From assembly GCF_035594125.1 (NCBI RefSeq), contig NC_087190.1:8786104-8850103 (forward strand): a DNA stretch of 64,000 bases. Direction: 5' to 3'. Below, piece after piece: positions 45,274 through 64,000 of the stretch; position 1 is the stretch's first letter; each line of letters begins with the position of its first letter. A program made the translations under genes and the position numbers. Under the pieces are notes generated by a model that worked only from the letters and a program-made list of their open reading frames with translations, was not told the DNA's origin and searched no databases. This DNA is from Scylla paramamosain (Eukaryota; Arthropoda; Malacostraca; Decapoda; Portunidae).

Positions 45274-45512
45274 AGGATGGTGAAGTTCAACAGAGCACCG
45301 CCAGACTCTCAAAGGTCTAACTTTAATGCCGCAAACACGAAGCTTCGGAACTTGCCCAGTCCAGCCTTTGATATCGAAAAGAATTGCCCCTGTTTTGTTG
45401 CCTTCTGATTGAAGAAGATGGATTACTTCTTTTTTACCTTGTTAAGTAAGTCCAATTGGTACCTCAGGTGGATTAGCACTCCAACACTAAATTGTCTCTA
45501 GTTAACGATATA

Positions 45513-45596
<84 letters not shown>
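45513..45596. repeat. (AC)n(AG)n(TG)n compound microsatellite
   Basis: Three dinucleotide blocks in a row: about 10 bp AC, 29 bp AG, 45 bp TG. Confidence 0.95.
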
Positions 45597-45597
<1 letters not shown>

Positions 45598-45707
45598 AGT
45601 GTAAAAGGAAAAGATAGGTCTCTGCTGTTTATCTCCATTTACTAAATTAAGGAGCTAAAATAACGTACCGTTTTTATGTATAGTGTTCACGCTCTCTCTT
45701 CCTCCCC

Positions 45708-45711
<4 letters not shown>

Positions 45712-45794
<83 letters not shown>
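45712..45794. repeat. (TC)n microsatellite
   Basis: About 83 bp of perfect TC. Confidence 0.95.
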
Positions 45795-45797
<3 letters not shown>

Positions 45798-47068
45798 TGG
45801 CCCCCGCTCCACAAGTTCCAGGCCTCGGGGTGTTACAAGCGTTTTCTGGCAGTTTATTAGTTTTGTGGAGCTTTAATACCAAGTTGTGGAGGGCCTGAGG
45901 AGCTCTGGGATGGTCGTGTGTCAGGCCTCCCCTCCAGACCTCCCCTAACCAGGAAAACTTTTCAGTATGCCTTCAAGGCCTCCAACTTACTTATATGACT
46001 CTCCAGAATGCATGTGAAGTCCCCATATCTTATGATCAATATGTCGGCGTGTATAGTGGTGATAATCTGGTTTGGTTTGATAGATATTTTGATGTTCATA
46101 TATCTCTGTATAATTTCTTTTCTGGCTGTCATGTATCGTTTATATAGTTACATTTTTCAGATGATTTTTCATGACGGTTTTCCTTACAGAACATAATTTA
46201 GCAGACTATAAGTAAGTTTCGTTTTATATTTTTTTCCAAGTTGCTGCCACTAAAGATGCCCAATTTAAGGGTCTATTTTTACAACCTTATCCCTCGTTCT
46301 TCCCCTTTATTGCCATTTAATTAAAAATACACATTTATGTCTTTTATATAATATCAACATTAACTTACAAAAATTCTAGAGAACGGCAAACACCTAGTGA
46401 GTATTTTATGGATACTGGACTTCACATGTTTTCCGTATCCGTTTCCTTATGAAGTGCAGGAAGTTTAGAAACTGTTTTCTAAATAATTTTTATGTCTTAA
46501 CCCTTTCACTGTTATTCGACACATCCTTCATCCTCTCTGAGAAATTTCTTGTTCCTTAACATCTCCCTATATACACTATATTATCTACATATTGAAAATC
46601 TATTTAATCCTCTTTTTTTTATGGGTTCATGTATAGATTATGCAGAATTGTTTTAGTGCTATACATTGTTGAATATTGCAGTAAGAGGGTTAACGACACA
46701 TCCTTAACCTCTAATTCAAGTTACAGAAATTTTTAAGGGAGTTATCGTGATTCTAGTGAAAGATTAACATGGATTCAAGTTCTAGGTGTTTTCAAGGGTG
46801 TTATCATGATTTTAGTGATGGGCTGACAAGAATTCTGCATTAGATAACTGGGAAAAAAGAGCGAATTAGAACCAGACTAACAATTTCTGTAGCCTTTGAA
46901 AGCAGTCCTTAGGGATGCTTACCGTGTTTAAGACTACGATCCTCCTTCCTGTAAAACTCCGTCTTGTGCACTCTTACACTTCAATCAACCCGAAAGTAAT
47001 ATCTCGGACGGAAGAAGAGCAGGGAATGAAACGGGAAGCAAACAAATAAAGAGAGGAAGAGGAGGAGA
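45795..47068. other. Unassigned AT-rich sequence
   Basis: A 62-codon plus frame (46,008-46,196) is hydrophobic but has no recognisable family. TAAC(C/G)ACACATCCTT(C/A)A(T/C)CCTCT appears twice (46,515 and 46,690), a small duplicated motif. No gene supported. Confidence 0.35.
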
Positions 47069-47103
47069 AGGAGGAGGAGGAGGAGGAGGAGTTGGTGGCT
47101 TTG

Positions 47104-47175
<72 letters not shown>
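47069..47175. repeat. (GGA)n and (GT)n microsatellites
   Basis: GGA triplets to 47,091, then about 74 bp GT from 47,102 with one GTTT interruption. Confidence 0.93.
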
Positions 47176-47176
<1 letters not shown>

Positions 47177-47361
47177 CAGAGGAGTAACCTGCTGCCATGA
47201 TGACGTCAACATAATCGTTATCCTTATCTTCATTGCCCATCCATCATTTACGCCATAGTTACCAGGGTCATCATTCTCGCCAAGGTCATCGTCATTATCG
47301 ATTCCATTGTTGTCAGAGGTTACACTATTTCTATTAAAGTTATAGTCATCATTATCTTTAG

Positions 47362-47362
<1 letters not shown>

Positions 47363-47460
<98 letters not shown>

Positions 47461-47523
47461 CATTATTATTATTATTATTAGTAGTAGTAGTAATAGTAGA
47501 AATAGTAATAGTAGTAATAGTAA

Positions 47524-47599
<76 letters not shown>

Positions 47600-47600
47600 T
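47363..47600. repeat. (TTA)n(TAG)n compound trinucleotide array
   Basis: About 117 bp of TTA with two CAT interruptions passing into about 120 bp of TAG with scattered TAA. Confidence 0.95.
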
Positions 47601-47665
47601 GCAGCAGTATCTATTTTAGTAATGACTGTAGTAATAAAATCCTCATTACTACTGTTGCTACTTCT

Positions 47666-47670
47666 ACTAT

Positions 47671-47703
<33 letters not shown>
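47666..47703. repeat. (CTA)n trinucleotide repeat
   Basis: About 37 bp of ACT triplets, complementary to the (TAG)n 65 bp upstream. Confidence 0.9.
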
Positions 47704-48294
47704 AAGTAATGATGGCACTATTACTAATCCCTCTAATCTTCCATAATGCAACGAAAAAAACACCATCACTCCTACATTGAAAAAAACAAAAACAATAAAC
47801 AATATTCTCAACTACTTAAATAACAACGATAACTATTCCACTATACTCTCTCAGCTAAACTATATTAACTTCCCCCGATACTCTTCCATAAACCAAAAAA
47901 TATCGTTGTGTTTCCGGCGGGAGGAGTCTTGAATAAACTGCGGTCACGGGGAGGCACGTCTTGAAGGATATTGAAACCCAGACTCAAGGGGGACGAGAGG
48001 AGCGCAGAGATGGAGATTGGAGAGTACAGGAGAGAGGAGAGGCCAAGGATAAGGAAGGATAAGGCACTGGGGGGAATGGTGTGATGAAGTGAAGAGGGAT
48101 AGGAGAAGGAAAGTGAGAAGAATGCACTCATATAGGTAAGTAGATAAAGGAGAAGGAGGAATTGAAATAGGAGGACGAAAAAAAAAGATAACAACAAAAA
48201 CAAAAAAGGAGGAAGAAAATGTAAAGATAAATGAAATATGGGAGGAGGAGACTTTTTAGCCGTATACTCCATTTTATTTCTCTGTTCTGTTCTG

Positions 48295-48329
<35 letters not shown>

Positions 48330-49289
48330 GTATCACTACCTTAATCGCACGGAAATCATCGAAGTGATAAATGGGTGAGAAATTACTGGATAAAAATAAT
48401 TCCTGACAGTTATTAACAATGGGATAGAAGAAAGAAAGAAGAAACAAAGGGATAAGGATAATGAATTGCCTTCTTTGACTGCATTATTCTAGTTGTATTC
48501 TATTTCCTTGTTTTATGATTACTTTTTTTTCACAAACTAATCATCATCCATCATTTTTACACATTTTATGCACATTATGTTTAAGTTTTTCGCATTTTTT
48601 TTTGTGATTTCATTTTTTTTTTCCTGCCTTAATTTTACGTGTTTACTTCTTTCAGTCGTTATAGCAGATGTAGCTTCACCAAACTCCTCAGTCTTCTTCT
48701 CCTTCTCTAAACACACTCATTACAAGCATGTCTTCTTTCACTGCATCCATAAACCTTCTCTTAGGTATTCCTCTTTCTCATGCCGAGTATATCCCTTCTC
48801 CTCCTCCTCTCCTATATAATATACTGTCCTCTTGCTAGTCCTCCTCTTCCTTCTACTACAAAACCATTATGTGCCTTGAAGCATCATCATAAAGATAAAA
48901 AAAAAAAATGATGAAGTGGACAAAAGGTGCACTTATGAGTACTTTGAGTCAAGATGGAGGGTAAAAAAAAGGAATCAAGCTGGAAAACAAGAACAAAACA
49001 AAAAGGGGCTCCGTAAAAAAGAGAGAGAGGGCACATTGCTGAGCTGGGAATGAGCGAGGCAAAATGAAAGAAAAAGAAAAAAAAATGGGAAGTTTTCTAG
49101 CACTATATGTAGAATATATGTATGGACGCAGAGAAGAAAAAGAAAGTTAAATTCTCTAATCCTAATGAATCCAAACAAATATGAATGAGATTAAGAGAAA
49201 AGATAACGAATGTACTAGTGTGTGGCGGCTATAATGAATACCAGAAAAAACGGCAATATACGTGAAAATGATGCTAATATATCAACTAC
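47704..49289. other. Unassigned, with one (GT)n
   Basis: Contains (GT)n at 48,296-48,328. Frames on either strand (for example 47,865-48,272 minus, 135 codons, L/S/F-rich) show no domain. Purine-rich around 48,000-48,250. Confidence 0.4.
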
Positions 49290-49442
49290 AAGAAGAAGAA
49301 GAAGAAGAAGAAGAAGAAGAAGAAGAAGAAGAAGAAGAAGAAGAAGAAAAAAGAAGAAGAAGAAGAAGAAGAAGAAGAAGAAGAAGAAGAAGAAGAAGAA
49401 GAAGAAGAAGAAGAAAAAGAAGAAGAAGAAGAAGAAGAAGAA
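49290..49442. repeat. (GAA)n trinucleotide array
   Basis: About 150 bp of AGA/GAA with two A-insertions (near 49,349 and 49,417) that shift phase. Confidence 0.95.
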
Positions 49443-50045
<603 letters not shown>

Positions 50046-50281
50046 ACTCAATTTTTTTTTTTACAATCTTTCTTTTCTTCGTACCACGTCTACTTTTAAC
50101 TTTATTTTTCTGTTTACTTTTTTCGAACCTACCTCAAAGGTCTTCTCTCTCGCCTGCTTCCCCCACCAGGCAATCTCTAATCCCTCACTCTTTTGTCGAG
50201 GATCAACTTACTACAACATAATTATGGATTTTTAAAGAGAAACTTGGAATACACCCTGAGAGAGACGCTGACTCTGCTGCC

Positions 50282-50908
<627 letters not shown>

Positions 50909-50992
<84 letters not shown>
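50909..50992. repeat. (CA)n microsatellite
   Basis: About 84 bp of CA after a CCCACGCACGCACG lead-in. Confidence 0.95.
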
Positions 50993-50994
<2 letters not shown>

Positions 50995-52700
50995 CTGCTA
51001 AGTCAACAGGCGTGACCTCAAGCCTCGCCAGCAAGACCATCTTCCTTCCCTCCGACTATTTTTAAAAGCAGCTTAAGTTCGGGAACCGAGAAGCCGCCAT
51101 GGAGGAAACTCAGGCGCCCCTTCCAGGAGTCGAGAGAACCCAACTACGAGACGGAGATTTTACCACTAGGGAAAGTTAAAGGACGCTTGGCGGAGGGCAG
51201 CAGTTGGTGGGCAAGGTGGATGATGTGAGTCTGAAGTGGACGATAATACTAATACTGGACGAGGGCAGTGAGGGGTGAAGGGAAAACCTGAGGAAGTGAT
51301 GTACGGGATGGCCTGAGCCTGAGGGGACAAGGTAGTCTAGAGGGACTGCGAGGAAAGTCTTGAAGAAGTTCTTTCTCAAAGTGCGCCTCGAGTTTTACTC
51401 TTGGATGACTCCTGTCTTGTGGATCTGCTTGCCCGCGGATGGAAAGTAGCCGTGGTACACAAGTTGGGGGCCACTCCTACACTGCAGAAGAAGTGCAGCA
51501 AATATTATTATCCCACAAGAGCTTCACGCGAAGAGGCTTGGCGTGTGTTGGCACTTCACGCATCCCTCTTATGTGTGAATCATCACGACAGACTCCTTCA
51601 GACGAGTGTTTCTTTCCAGCAACAACTTGACTCGCTTCAAGCACAGCAACACGTGGACACTAGCAAACATTCTTATATATACCTAAACACACACCTACAC
51701 CACCACCTAGCTCACGTATTCTTTCTCTCACATACACTCTCCCCAAAACAGGCTACCCTCCCCTCCGCGAGGCGAGGGATCGATCACAGCCCGCGGTGAG
51801 GCTGTCCTTGTGCGGCAGGTTAATGAGACCCTTCAGGGGCGGGAAGGAATCTGATCCAACAAAGGACAGGCTGACATTACAATATCCCCAAAAGCTTTTG
51901 AATCGGATGAGTACAATGTGAACCTTAGTAGAAAATTATATAGATCTATATAATCTCAAAACTCACACAGAATGCTGCAACACGACCCTGGCAATATAGA
52001 AAGATGTCTCTACAGACATGATTCATGAGATTTAGTAACCGATAAGCAGGAAAGCAAACATAATCCGAGTTGGAACGGCTGTGTGAGACAATATGAAAAA
52101 TACGGATACGATTAAGTAGCAGGTCCGAACGCTAAGAAGTTTGTGAAACATCTGCCGTCAACAAAGATGAACAACTAGAGAAGTTGCTGCAGCATATTCT
52201 TATCGATATAAATAATTACACCATAACAATAAGCAGGTGATATAATTACTAATGAATATAACATAGATAAACTAGTCATATGCTTCAGTGAATACCTGAA
52301 TACACGTCCAGTACAACCGCCATACAGACGATTTGATTAGGGAAAATATTAAGAGTAACGTGATAATAAAATAAGATAAAACTACCCAGAAATATCAAGT
52401 AATATGGAACAGGCAGCGTAAAGTGACGCTTTGTGTGGAGATTCATGATCGTCACCTCCGGTAACAGCGACAACCACGTAAAGGCCAACTGGCTTCTTGC
52501 AGCGTGCTTTATCGTTTTATTATTATTTTCTGAACAGGAGGAATACCTTGGGCGCAGTACAGAAGAAAGGATAATGATCAAGCATTTATAATGGAAATGC
52601 AAGAAGTGGACGCTGGAATACTGCATGATGGAAGCGATATGTGGGAGATGAGAATGCCCACAACGGCGAAGAGAGATTAAGCAGTAACACCGAAAGGGAC
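50993..52700. other. Moderate-GC stretch with an unrecognised ORF
   Basis: 50,993-51,850 is less AT-rich than its surroundings. A plus frame at 51,401-51,799 (132 codons, beginning MDDSCLVDLLARGWKVAVVH) has ordinary amino acid composition for about 90 codons, then a His/Leu-rich end. No family recognised; no initiation or splice context decides for a gene. The remainder is AT-rich without signal. Confidence 0.3.
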
Positions 52701-54720
52701 CAATCAGTAAAGAAGCAAAAGCTTGTGTTTAATGAAGGAAACAAACAGTATATGTTAAGTAAGGAAAGTTATTAGATAGATAACATCCCGAATTAGGAGA
52801 TCACAGTGGATACAGAATGAAAACAAGATTGCAAGGTATGGAAGTCATGAACTTATTGAAATAATGACAACGTTCAAAATTCTTTTGGATTATAAGATTA
52901 AAGCTGTGATTTTATGCAATATTTTAAAGGAAATTTTTTGTGTAATACAAATAGTTCAATCTAGTTTTTTTTATTTTCTATATGTACCTATAATATCCTC
53001 CTACGTCACTCTACTGTTTAATCTCCAATCTTGTTCACTAGCTTTAGAGTTTTACTAAAACCGATAAAAAAGAATATAAAAGTCCCCGCGGGTCGAGTCA
53101 CTCTGAGGTCGTGGCCTGTAGAGGGAATGAGTGAGTCAATAACACTTGATTTCTTCTTAAATAACGATGGGACACCGCAAAGGAGAATAAAAATATATGA
53201 GTAAAAGAGACAGATAAATAGATAGATAAATGAACAAATAAATGAATGAATAGATAAATAAAGAGATTAATTAATTAATAACTACATGATGAATAAAATA
53301 AAATATTGTTTTATATACCTATTCATGAAAGCACTACAGATATTTGGGCATAAAATTATTGTTATTGTTGAAGTTGCAGTGTACGAGGTGCGGCAAAACT
53401 TTGTAATTATAGTTTAAACGTGTTTTAGGCGATTTAATGGATGAAATGCATAATTTGAAACCATGGGGATGCGAAAAAAAACTTTTACTACATTATGGCT
53501 TTAAAACATTGTACACTTTATCAACTCTTTCCGTAAAATACATAAATAGATAATTGAATAAGTAAAATGAATAGAGAAATTAATAAAATTGAGAATGTTA
53601 TGCGTAGACCAGACGATTTGTGCAATAACTTGGGATTAAGATCTACTCTAATGTCTCATCGTTCTTCTGCTTTATATTTGGTACTCTTACTCCAATAATA
53701 ATTACTCGTTTTTATTGCTTCTTCCTTGGCCGCATAATCTGGTTTCACCGCAGCGTCTCGTATGAAATTATGGCCCTGTCTCCTTTTATATCGCCATGCT
53801 AATTCATTTTTTTCCAACTTTTCCGGAAATTGACATGAAAACTGACTCTTTCTTATCCTCATTTAACCTTTCCAATCCCAGTCAATCTTTTCCAAAATGA
53901 TGTACAATTTTTAGTAGACTTATTTTTCACTCTGCAGTCTTTTAAATACGTACTCATGTAGCATAGCCAAGATGAAATTAGTCATGTTCTTTTGTTTTTC
54001 TTTATATTCCACCCAAACAATTTATTACTCTGATCTCAATGTAAAAAGACGATTCTAGCAGTAAAACGGTTAACTGAAGCCCCCAAAATATTGAATGTTG
54101 TTGACTACTCACACGCTGGACATAACAAAGGCACCTGCATGTATTAGCAGGTGCGAGAATTAACTGTGCAAAAATACGTAGCGTCTTCTTCCTCAAAATG
54201 AGATAATCTCCTCTGCTCAGTTCAATCCTCTTCTCTTTCTCCACCTTTCCAAATTTTACTAACTTCCTTCTCCACTAATCCTCTTCTGCATCTCTCTTTT
54301 TTTCCTTTTATTGGGAATTCAATTCGTCAACGCTTTCTCTCCTCTTTTCCCTCACGATTCTTTTGTCTTTTTTTCTTTTCATTAATTTTCTAGAATATTT
54401 TTTCTCCTAATATATCTTTGTCCTTAATATTTTTTTTTCAGTTCTTTAGTAATATTTCTCCTCTTCCGCCCTTTATTTTCTTTTTTATCCATATTTCTGT
54501 CCTTATTTCACTTCTTTAACCTCTTCCTCCTCCTCCTCCTCGTCCTCCTTCTAACTCTTCTGCCATTTTTCCCTCACTCGGCAGGGGAAAAAGTATAGGG
54601 AAAGCCTGTTTTTCTGTCCAATAAAAAAATAACAAGAAACCACTTAACATTGGATCTGAATTCAATTTAAAGGGAATAAGACGAGTTAGCGAAGGATGGA
54701 TGAGATAAGTAAGGTGAGGG
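52701..54720. other. AT-rich, nothing recognised
   Basis: Short TAGATAAATA-type runs at 53,210-53,260. Pyrimidine-rich 54,230-54,560. No coding pattern. Confidence 0.4.
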
Positions 54721-54789
54721 GAAGAAGAAGAAGAAGAAGAAGAGGAAGAGGAAGAGGAAGAGGAAGAGGAAGAGGAAGAAGGAGAAGAA

Positions 54790-54824
<35 letters not shown>

Positions 54825-54830
54825 AGAAGA
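54721..54830. repeat. (GAA)n/(GGAAGA)n array
   Basis: AGAAGA, then GGAAGA hexamers, then GAAGAA over about 110 bp. Confidence 0.93.
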
Positions 54831-55541
<711 letters not shown>

Positions 55542-55787
55542 GGGAAGCGAGCCATCATACATATTTCCTATATACATGTTCCTTGTATTACACTTTCACT
55601 TGCTTTAAATTGATGTGAAAGATGGATGAACATCGACATTGGTTAATGGAGGAAACTGTGGGAGAAAATTTTCTCTTGCCTCTTCATCTCATCTGTATTT
55701 CCTTCTAGTTTGTTCTTTACAAATCCCTTAAATTCTACTAACGACTGAATTAAATTTTTGTTTTTTTTATTTATTTTTACCTGACCA

Positions 55788-55790
<3 letters not shown>

Positions 55791-55882
<92 letters not shown>
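55791..55882. repeat. (TC)n microsatellite
   Basis: About 92 bp of perfect TC. Confidence 0.95.
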
Positions 55883-55884
<2 letters not shown>

Positions 55885-56427
55885 ATCAGATATGTATAGC
55901 ATTTTACCCAGGCCGGCAAAGATATACTCTCGCCACAGAGTCCCCGCTGCCCTCCTTTTGTACATCAAAAGATTCATCACTTCTCCTTTCGCAACTTTTC
56001 CGATATGCATATTGGCATCACTGATTCACTCACAACCCCTAGACTTCCTTACATTAGTCACCTTCACTGTATGATGCTTTGAAAGGTGTAGTGTTTGTCT
56101 TTTATTTTTGTCCGGTATAAGGCATTGATTAGCTTTTCATTATTTTCTTTCGTAAATGAATATCTAGTCCTCTTCTTCTTCTGCAGGTTCCCACATTCTC
56201 AACCTTTACTGTATGATGTTTTGAAAAGTGTAATGTTCAGTTTACATATATACTCGTATTTTTCCGGTGTAACGCATTAATTGGCTATTAATTCATTTCT
56301 TTTATAAATCAAAATCTTTACTCTTCCTCTTCTGCAGCCTCTCTCATGTTCATATTGGGTCGCTGCTCCTCACTAGTCCTTCCCATATGCCTCTGTCTTC
56401 TGCTTCCTGTCCACTCAACCAGCCCCC

Positions 56428-56429
<2 letters not shown>
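55883..56429. other. Degenerate duplication, no gene
   Basis: TCTC(A)ACC(C/T)(C/T)...CACTGTATGATG(C/T)TTTGAAA(G/A)GTGTA(G/A)TGTT recurs at about 56,055 and 56,203, followed in both by a ATT(T)TT(C/G)TCCGGT(A/G)TAA(G/C)GCATT(G/A)ATT(A/G)GCT segment. Two units of about 150 bp. Confidence 0.6.

Positions 56430-56510
<81 letters not shown>
56430..56510. repeat. (CT)n microsatellite
   Basis: About 80 bp of perfect CT. Confidence 0.95.
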
Positions 56511-59599
<3,089 letters not shown>

Positions 59600-59786
59600 T
59601 ATTGGTAAATTTAGTAATGCAAAAATATATATTAAAGATACAAATCAGACAAAAAAAAAGGCAAATAAAAGTTATATCAATTATAAAACTATTATGCTAT
59701 TCAGTTACAATACTGAAACAAACGATATATTATTGGAAAATTGTGCTTCTTTTGTCATTTAATGAATACCCAGACGACAAGTAAAC

Positions 59787-59901
<115 letters not shown>

Positions 59902-60026
59902 ATTCCTAAACATTTCAGTACCTGATCTTAAAAGCCTCTGATGGAAGTGTGTTTCTATGCTTATTGATAGTTTAGGAACAGTTCTACATCGTCAGAGTAA
60001 AAAAACATCCACAAAAAGTAGTCCTC

Positions 60027-62692
<2,666 letters not shown>

Positions 62693-62717
62693 AAAAAAAA
62701 AAAAAAAAAAAAAAAAG
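62693..62717. repeat. Poly(A) run
   Basis: About 24 A residues. No retroposon was recognised directly upstream. Confidence 0.8.
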
Positions 62718-63598
62718 GGAAAATTCTGGTTTCATTCTGAAAAAGGCAGAGAATATACAGACTTGTTCTGGCATCAAGTTGTACAAAGTAGAGGTGAAAC
62801 TAACTGGGAAGTCATACATGCAGTTAGCACTTTTATGAGACAACAACCATGAAACAACAACCATGAATACAGTGGCATTAGGAAAAAGGAGGGAAAGTAA
62901 TGGTATGATACACTTGTGTATTATTATAACCTACTGAAAAGCCGTCTAAAAAATATCCGTGCACATGAAGAACGTATTTCATAATTAGGCGGCAAAGTTT
63001 GTATTTAAGAATCCGTGAAGACGATGTAGACCACAAAACTCCATGAACACTGATTTTGCAGCAGAAAATAACTTGATAAAAACTGCCCATCACGTAGTTC
63101 TATTAGCCCACTCAGATAGCACGGAAAAATTATGAATTCATAGATTATCTGTAAAGTCCTTTTATAGTATATGTAAAGTTGCCCCAGAAATTATATTGCC
63201 ACGTCCAGTGAATTTCAAGTCAATAAATGGAATAGAAATTAATATATGGACTCATAAACTGCTTTGTACCTAAGATCTCCACAAAGACCAAGAAGAACTG
63301 GAATGAGAGACCAGAAGGTAGCAGTCTAATACTGATTTATTTGTTCGAAACATTTTGTACAAACGACACCACTTCTCCGGGCAACTCTCTACTAGATGTC
63401 TATCTAATGACGTTAAAATGACAAGACTGAGTTGGCATGGGGGAAGTGTATTTCATTGGGAAGTGGATAGAAAGAGTGGGTGGCAGGGTGTTAGAACAGA
63501 CCACGTTAGAGCTCCTCCGCTGATAGTTGTAGGACTCTTATCATTATAATGGCAGCAAAAAGAAAAAAAAATCACAAAACAGTTGCTATAATGTAGTA

Positions 63599-63601
<3 letters not shown>
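62718..63601. other. AT-rich, nothing recognised
   Basis: No coding or repeat signal supported. Confidence 0.4.

Positions 63602-63683
<82 letters not shown>
63602..63683. repeat. (GA)n microsatellite
   Basis: About 82 bp of perfect GA. Confidence 0.95.
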
Positions 63684-63686
<3 letters not shown>

Positions 63687-64000
63687 CCTTGTGGACAGAC
63701 CAATTAGTTGAGACACTAGAGAGAGCGCGAGAGGCCATTTACCCTTGTCACCATCACCTAGACATTGCCTCCTCTTTGCGCCCTGCCGCGGCCCTCTCTC
63801 CTCGCTCTCCTCTCGTTCTTCCTCACTCCACGCTCTCCTCCGCTCACTCTTGCAAACAGACTTTCCTTGTTTCTCGCCATTTCTGTGTCCCCCTCTTTTC
63901 CTTTCCATTTGTTTTCACGTCTCTCTTTCTTAACAAGCGTATTTGTTTCCTCTCGGTTTGTTTTTTTGTTTACTTATTTTTTTGGGGGGAGGCCTACGAC
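63684..64000. other. Pyrimidine-rich end of window, no gene
   Basis: CTCTCC-rich to 63,900, then T-rich. No gene recognised. Confidence 0.4.

Noticed and set aside
62693..62717. Poly(A) tail of a retroposon
   Set aside because: No LINE, SINE or processed gene signature lies upstream and no duplication flanks the run.

Overview
This window looks like nuclear DNA from an arthropod, most likely a decapod crustacean. No ordinary multi-exon host gene can be followed. Instead there are many very long (TA)n, (GA)n, (CA)n and trinucleotide arrays, decayed Ty3/gypsy, jockey/CR1-type LINE, CR1-like, CACTA/EnSpm-like and Tigger/pogo-like elements, and a ~95-bp satellite. The organism call is an inference from repeat style and protein resemblance; no species marker was seen.

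Left part (1-34,851) is a nest of transposons inside a satellite. A ~95-bp A/T-rich satellite runs in minus orientation (1-1343), flips at about 1343, and continues in plus orientation to 3207. It resumes in plus orientation at 32,365-34,851. Between the two blocks lies a decayed Ty3/gypsy retrotransposon: leader, gag, protease, reverse transcriptase, RNase H and integrase, all on the plus strand, with no 3' LTR visible. It was split twice. (1) Between protease and RT it carries a minus-strand LINE (7121-14,078), which itself carries a plus-strand copy of the same LINE family (7324-10,747). (2) Inside the integrase it carries a 16.2-kb CACTA/EnSpm-like DNA transposon (15,878-32,059) with CACTG/CACTA ends and a 2-bp TG target duplication. 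The CACTA element encodes two decayed minus-strand genes: a C2H2-finger transposase-like protein, and a protein resembling the multicopy SAMD3-like proteins of animal genomes. It was in turn hit by a Tigger/pogo derivative, a 5'-truncated LINE fragment and a near full-length LINE, and it contains an 862-bp palindrome with identical 105-bp outer arms around about 600 bp of (TA)n.

Middle part (34,852-43,300) has a 5'-truncated CR1-like LINE inserted in the satellite, a small LINE fragment, a TA/GATA array with a minus-oriented satellite remnant, a GC-rich intronless ORF with two vigilin-type KH domains (39,645-40,466) and a polyadenylation signal, and a 2.3-kb array of a 60-bp coding-like minisatellite (40,970-43,260).

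Right part (43,300-64,000) is mostly unannotatable AT-rich sequence broken by more than twenty microsatellites, the largest being a 460-bp (GA)n at 60,029-60,488. No convincing genes, tRNAs, rRNAs or CRISPR arrays were seen there.

Relative age, read from the nesting: satellite, then gypsy, then the minus LINE and the CACTA element, then the plus LINE copies and the Tigger derivative. The parts do not form a working pathway. The record is of successive insertions, decay and simple-repeat expansion.
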